The position numbers were made by a program, and so were the translations under genes. This document shows positions 60,319 through 64,000 of a DNA stretch of 64,000 nt, one piece after another. Each line of letters opens with the position of its first letter. Within the stretch, counting starts at the first letter, position 1. The notes below the pieces were generated by a model that did not search any database, was not told the DNA's origin, and was given only the letters and a program-made list of their open reading frames with translations. This DNA comes from Rhizobiaceae bacterium (lineage in GTDB: Bacteria; Pseudomonadota; Alphaproteobacteria; Rhizobiales; Rhizobiaceae): positions 62,001-126,000 of the forward strand of contig JAEPOG010000006.1 of NCBI GenBank assembly GCA_017643025.1, given 5' to 3'.

Positions 60319-61626
60319 TCAGCTTTCGCCGAACACCCGCTCGAAAATCGTGTCGACATGTTTGGTGTGGTAATCCATGTCGAACTTTTCGTTGATGACG
60401 TCTTCGCCGAGTGCGGCCACGACCTCCGCATCGGCCAGCAGCAGTTCGCGGAAATCGAGACGTTCTTCCCAAACCTTGAGCGCGTTGCGCTGGACCATGG
60501 AATAGGCGTCCTCACGGCTGACGCCCGCCTGCGTGAGCGCGAGCAGCACACGCTGGCTCATCACCAGCCCCGGGAACTTATTCATGTTGTCGAGCATGTT
60601 CTGCGGGAAGATCAGCATCTTCTCGACGACGCCCGCGAGGCGGTTGAGCGCGAAGTCGAGCGTGATGGTGGCATCGGGCGCGATGCCGCGTTCGACGGAC
60701 GAATGAGAGATGTCGCGCTCGTGCCACAGCGCCACGTTTTCCATCGCCGGTATCACCGTCATGCGCACCAGCCGGGCGAGGCCGGTGAGGTTCTCGGTCA
60801 GCACCGGGTTTTTCTTGTGCGGCATGGCCGACGAGCCCTTCTGACCCATGGAGAAGAATTCCGCGCCTTCCAGCACCTCCGTGCGCTGCATGTGGCGGAT
60901 TTCGATGGCGACGTTCTCGATCGACGAGGCGATCACGCCGAGCGTGGCAAAAAACATGGCATGCCGGTCGCGCGGGATCACCTGCGTCGATATCGGTTCG
61001 GGCTTCAGGCCGAGCCTCTCGCAGACATGCTCTTCGACGGCCGGTTCGATATTGGCGAACGTGCCGACCGCGCCGGAAATCGCGCCTGTTGCGACTTCGT
61101 CGCGTGCGGCCAGAAGGCGGGCTTTGTTGCGGGCCATCTCGGCGTAAAAGCGGGCGAAGGTAAGGCCCATCGTCGTGGGCTCGGCGTGGATGCCGTGCGA
61201 GCGGCCCACACGCAGGGTGTTCTTGTGCTCGAAGGCGCGCTTCTTGAGCGCTGCGAGCAGCTTGTCCAAGTCGGCAAGCAGGATGTCGGCGGCACGCATC
61301 AGCTGCACATTGAGGCAGGTGTCGAGCACGTCCGACGATGTCATGCCCTGGTGTACGAAGCGCGCGTCCGGCCCGACGATCTCGGCGAGGTGGGTGAGGA
61401 AGGCGATGACGTCATGTTTCGTCTCTCGCTCGATCTCGTCGATGCGCGCGACATCGAAGGTTGCGGCACCGCCCTTGTCCCAGATCGTCTTCGCGGCTTC
61501 CTTCGGGATGACGCCAAGTTCCGCCAGCGCGTCGCAGGCGTGCGCCTCGATCTCGAACCAAATGCGGAACCTGGTCTCGGGCGACCAGATGGCGGCCATT
61601 TCGGGCCGCGAGTAGCGCGGTATCAT
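60319..61626 (-). CDS. purB: adenylosuccinate lyase
   Basis: PurB (435 aa) acts twice in purine synthesis (SAICAR to AICAR, and adenylosuccinate to AMP). The fumarase/aspartase signature is GSSAMPHKKNPVLTENLTGL, with catalytic HGIHAEPTTMG and MTSSDVLDTCL. It is apart from the purC-Q-L run. ATG 61626 is the normal start (MIPRYSRPEMAAIW). Confidence 0.97.
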   Translation of the reverse strand: MIPRYSRPEMAAIWSPETRFRIWFEIEAHACDALAELGVIPKEAAKTIWDKGGAATFDVARIDEIERETKHDVIAFLTHLAEIVGPDARFVHQGMTSSDVLDTCLNVQLMRAADILLADLDKLLAALKKRAFEHKNTLRVGRSHGIHAEPTTMGLTFARFYAEMARNKARLLAARDEVATGAISGAVGTFANIEPAVEEHVCERLGLKPEPISTQVIPRDRHAMFFATLGVIASSIENVAIEIRHMQRTEVLEGAEFFSMGQKGSSAMPHKKNPVLTENLTGLARLVRMTVIPAMENVALWHERDISHSSVERGIAPDATITLDFALNRLAGVVEKMLIFPQNMLDNMNKFPGLVMSQRVLLALTQAGVSREDAYSMVQRNALKVWEERLDFRELLLADAEVVAALGEDVINEKFDMDYHTKHVDTIFERVFGES

Positions 61627-61683
61627 CGCGTGTCCTGGCTTTCGGGAACGTCGCGCTGCTCGTAGCAGACCGTTCCCGCTATC

Positions 61684-62181
61684 TCAACGCGCCTGCCGGG
61701 CTACCAACAGGCTAGCCACGAACAGGGCGGCAAAGCCCAACGGGAAGAAAAGGCGCGTTCCAAGCACAGCGAACTGGTAGACCGCGTTCGCGCCGGTGAA
61801 CAGCAGTTGGAACACCCACCCGACGGACGGGAAGTCGTTATGCCACTGGGCGAAATATTGCCGGTAGTGCATGGAAAAGACGAAACCGGCAGCCAGCATT
61901 GTCGCGACACCCAGGAAGAGCAACGCAGCTGCGAACCGCCGCTCAGGCGACCCGCCGAGTGCGAAGAGCCGCGTGGCGTAGAGCGCGACCGGAAAAGCCA
62001 GCAAGCCGCCGAGCGCGTAGATGCCGATGATGGCGTTCGACTGATCCGATCCGAAGCGCCCGCCAAGTTGGAGCGCCAAAGCGCAGCTTGCGCCCATCGC
62101 TGCCGCCCATGCCATGGTGCCGACCAGCGTCCACAGCGGGCTGGGCAACGCCGCTCGCATACGCGTGAGAAGCAACCGCAT
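61684..62181 (-). CDS. hypothetical four-helix membrane protein
   Basis: A 165-aa protein with four hydrophobic helices and a basic N-terminus (MRLLLTRMRAALP). I recognise no family. A TTG at 62223 overlaps the stop of the upstream gene (TTGA) and would add 14 residues, so the true start may be there. It is cotranscribed with the DUF2259 gene. Confidence 0.7.
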   Translation of the reverse strand: MRLLLTRMRAALPSPLWTLVGTMAWAAAMGASCALALQLGGRFGSDQSNAIIGIYALGGLLAFPVALYATRLFALGGSPERRFAAALLFLGVATMLAAGFVFSMHYRQYFAQWHNDFPSVGWVFQLLFTGANAVYQFAVLGTRLFFPLGFAALFVASLLVARQAR

Positions 62182-62219
62182 GGTTCCGGGCTGTTGCGCC
62201 CAGCCCGCCTCTTCCTGCG

Positions 62220-62957
62220 TCAAAGCCGGCCCGCGACCGCGAGCCAGCGATGGTCAGGTCCCTCGAAGCCGAACTGCCGCATGACGATCATGAGCGCAAA
62301 GACCGGCGGGCCGGACGATGGGTGGAAGGTCTGCAACCCGCCGATCGCATAGCCGAGCGGACATCCCCGGCTGCCAGGCACCGACGAATCCTGATGCACC
62401 AGCTGCGTCGATGAGCCGGGTGCCGTGCCGACCCTGATCAGACGGTAGCCCTTGATGTCGACGCCAAGTCCGTCGCAGCCGGAAGGCGGCGCGAGCGAAA
62501 TATCATCGATGCGGAATTCCACGGGCGCGTCGACGGGTGGGAACACCGGACGCGGATTGACCGCCATGCGCGATGTATCGGCGGAAAGCTCCGTCACCGC
62601 GTTCCAGCCCGCAGTGTAGCCGCGATTGGCAGCGAGTACGACATCGGCGATGACCGACTGTCCCTGCGTGCGTGCCGCTGCGCGCGCTTCCTCTACGGTC
62701 CGCGCTTCGTCATCCAGGCGCACCCTGATCGGCGTGCCTGAGACGAAACTGTCAGTTGCCGTGTTGATGTAGAAGCGGTTGGCGTAGGGAAAACCGGACC
62801 CGTCCTGCACGCCGTATTCCTCGAAGGCGAACAGCGCACCGTCCGGGCTGAAGCCGAGAATGTTGACCTCGGCCGTGTCGCCCGCGCGGGCGGGTGTTCC
62901 AAGTATGACGGCGGTCAGAAGGACGGCAACTGCCGCGAGCGGTCGGAAAATCGTCAT
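62220..62957 (-). CDS. DUF2259 exported protein
   Basis: A 245-aa protein with a cleavable Sec signal peptide (about 1-25, ending ARA) and the DUF2259 pattern: VNILGFSPDGALFAFEEYGV, FYINTATDSFV, and the C-terminal FALMIVMRQFGFEGPDHRW. Two Cys in the mature part (GCDG and GCPLG) could form a disulfide. Periplasmic, of unknown function. Confidence 0.85.
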   Translation of the reverse strand: MTIFRPLAAVAVLLTAVILGTPARAGDTAEVNILGFSPDGALFAFEEYGVQDGSGFPYANRFYINTATDSFVSGTPIRVRLDDEARTVEEARAAARTQGQSVIADVVLAANRGYTAGWNAVTELSADTSRMAVNPRPVFPPVDAPVEFRIDDISLAPPSGCDGLGVDIKGYRLIRVGTAPGSSTQLVHQDSSVPGSRGCPLGYAIGGLQTFHPSSGPPVFALMIVMRQFGFEGPDHRWLAVAGRL

Positions 62958-63000
62958 GGGGTCACCTCCGGGGCGGCGGACAGATTAGCGCAATTCCGCG

Positions 63001-64000
63001 TCAGGCTGAACCGGCGCGCATCGACCATGTGGGGAACTGGTCGCCCGTTGCTGGAGTTGCGGCGTGCACTCCGCGTGCGACTGCGCGGGCCATGGTCGCC
63101 GTCGCGGCGGCATGCAGCGCAATGGCGTCTTCGATCGTCAGTTCTGAATCGTGCTTCCCCGTGGCCAGCGCGAAAACCAGATCGCCATCGACTGGCGTGT
63201 GCACCGGCCATGTTGCGCGCGCGAAGCCGTCATGCGCGGCAATCGCAAGCCGTTTGGCCATCGGCTTGGTCAATCGGGCGTCTGTGGCGATGATGCCGAT
63301 CGTCGTGTTGGCGCCGGCCTTCATCGAGGCATGCTTGAGGATGATGTCCTGAGCATCCGCGGGCAATGGCGAGGGCAGGCCGAGCCCGCCGAACTCGTCG
63401 CCGACTTCAAACGGCGCTGCCCAGAAATGTGGCGAACGCCCGACTGTCACACTGCCAGCGGCGTTGACAGCGGCCAGTGCGCCGATCGTTATGCCGTTCG
63501 TTAACACGGTCGACGCCGACCCCAGCCCGCCTTTTAGCCCAGCGGTCTGTGCGCCGGCGCCGGCGCCCGCCGTTCCCAGCAAAAAGCTGGCATCCGCCTT
63601 TTCGGCCGCCTCAAACCCCATCTCGCGATAGGGAGGGTAGCGGCCCCAGTCCTTGTCGCCGCCATTGGGCAGGTCAAACAGGATGGCCGCCGGTACGATA
63701 GGCACGACGTGCCCGCGAATATGAAACCCGCGCCCCTGTGCCCGCAGCCAGGCCTGAACGCCCGATGCGGCATCGAGTCCGAACGCCGATCCGCCGGAGA
63801 GAACCAGCGCGTCCACCCGCTCGGCCAGGCTGTGCGGCTCCAGCGCATCCGTCTCGCGCGTACCCGGCGCCCCGCCGAGCACCTGCACGGCGGCAGTGGC
63901 GGGCTCGTCGCAAAGCAGGGCGGTGACGCCGGATTTCAGCGCTGCATCGTCGGCATTGCCGACACGCAGCCCGGCCACATCCGTGATGAGGTTTCGCGGT
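63001..64000 (-). CDS. P1-family peptidase (DmpA-like), start beyond the window
   Basis: The frame stays open to base 64000, and NLITDVAGLRVGN is the usual N-terminal strand of P1 (DmpA/BapA-like) aminopeptidases, so the GTG at 63978 is internal and the true start lies outside. At least 332 residues are visible. The self-cleaving nucleophile region GLKGGLGSASTVL is intact, as is ALVLSGGSAFGLDAASGV. It would be an Ntn-like aminopeptidase or amidase; substrate unknown. Confidence 0.9.
   Translation of the reverse strand, partial: PRNLITDVAGLRVGNADDAALKSGVTALLCDEPATAAVQVLGGAPGTRETDALEPHSLAERVDALVLSGGSAFGLDAASGVQAWLRAQGRGFHIRGHVVPIVPAAILFDLPNGGDKDWGRYPPYREMGFEAAEKADASFLLGTAGAGAGAQTAGLKGGLGSASTVLTNGITIGALAAVNAAGSVTVGRSPHFWAAPFEVGDEFGGLGLPSPLPADAQDIILKHASMKAGANTTIGIIATDARLTKPMAKRLAIAAHDGFARATWPVHTPVDGDLVFALATGKHDSELTIEDAIALHAAATATMARAVARGVHAATPATGDQFPTWSMRAGSA

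Noticed and set aside
60112..61665. A 517-codon plus-strand open frame across purB
   Set aside because: It is antisense to purB, which has full catalytic motifs. The translated sequence is His/Arg/Val-rich shadow sequence.
63976..63978. GTG at 63978 as the start of the P1 peptidase
   Set aside because: The frame stays open upstream and encodes NLITD before VAGLRVGN, the usual family N-terminus, so the start is outside the window.

Overview
The window is a stretch of a high-GC alphaproteobacterial chromosome, most likely Rhizobiales and probably Phyllobacteriaceae (Mesorhizobium, Aquamicrobium or Nitratireductor type). The evidence is gene content and order (nuoA-N with birA, rnj and mce downstream; proS-lolC-lolD; recA; bolA/grxD beside purL; an ATP synthase zeta-inhibitor gene next to purC), the short prokaryote-type ProS, and SOS boxes of the alphaproteobacterial GAAC-N7-GAAC class. 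No insertion sequence, prophage, integrase, CRISPR array or plasmid gene was seen. Almost all DNA is coding and many neighbouring genes overlap by 4 bases.

Layout. 1-1903: end of a GntR/FCD regulator, divergent tRNA-Val and tRNA-Asp, and an NAD-binding dehydrogenase. 2108-21386 (+): a 14-subunit complex I operon, with two accessory genes between nuoF and nuoG, followed by birA, RNase J, methylmalonyl-CoA epimerase and a small membrane protein. 21841-25132 (+): proS and the lipoprotein-release transporter genes. 25203-25347: a 28-residue membrane peptide gene whose promoter carries an SOS box; I consider this the most interesting item. 25417-34702: mostly minus-strand single genes (ggt, lipB, OmpA lipoprotein, diguanylate cyclase, aldo/keto reductase, MerR regulator) with tRNA-Leu, mgtE and two membrane-protein genes on the plus strand. 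34872-38994 (+): recA with its SOS box and terminator, then alaS. 38991-42701 (-): DedA, a small membrane protein, an MFS exporter and icd. 42829-47771: hydrolase, TfoX-like protein, tRNA methyltransferase, murI, a DUF3008 protein, rpsD and ttcA. 47776-50111 (-): drug exporter, grxD, an arginine-rich ORF and bolA. 50313-51703: an NTF2-like protein and a LysR regulator. 51773-56759 (-): purC-purS-purQ, a lipoprotein, a Pr6Pr membrane protein and purL in one coupled run. 57038-64000: zeta subunit, HpcH/HpaI aldolase, a degenerate RBBP9-like hydrolase, a VOC protein, TPMT-like methyltransferase, purB, a membrane protein, DUF2259 and a P1 peptidase cut by the window end.

How the genes fit together. 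The window is core housekeeping: respiration (complex I and the F1-ATPase inhibitor), purine synthesis (purB, C, L, Q, S), translation (three tRNAs, proS, alaS, rpsD, tRNA modification), envelope biogenesis (LolCD, MurI, OmpA lipoprotein) and the DNA-damage response (recA plus the SOS peptide). Novelty lies in the small, poorly known genes placed inside or between these operons and in several palindromes near promoters. Coordinates come from reading the sequence; no database search was run.
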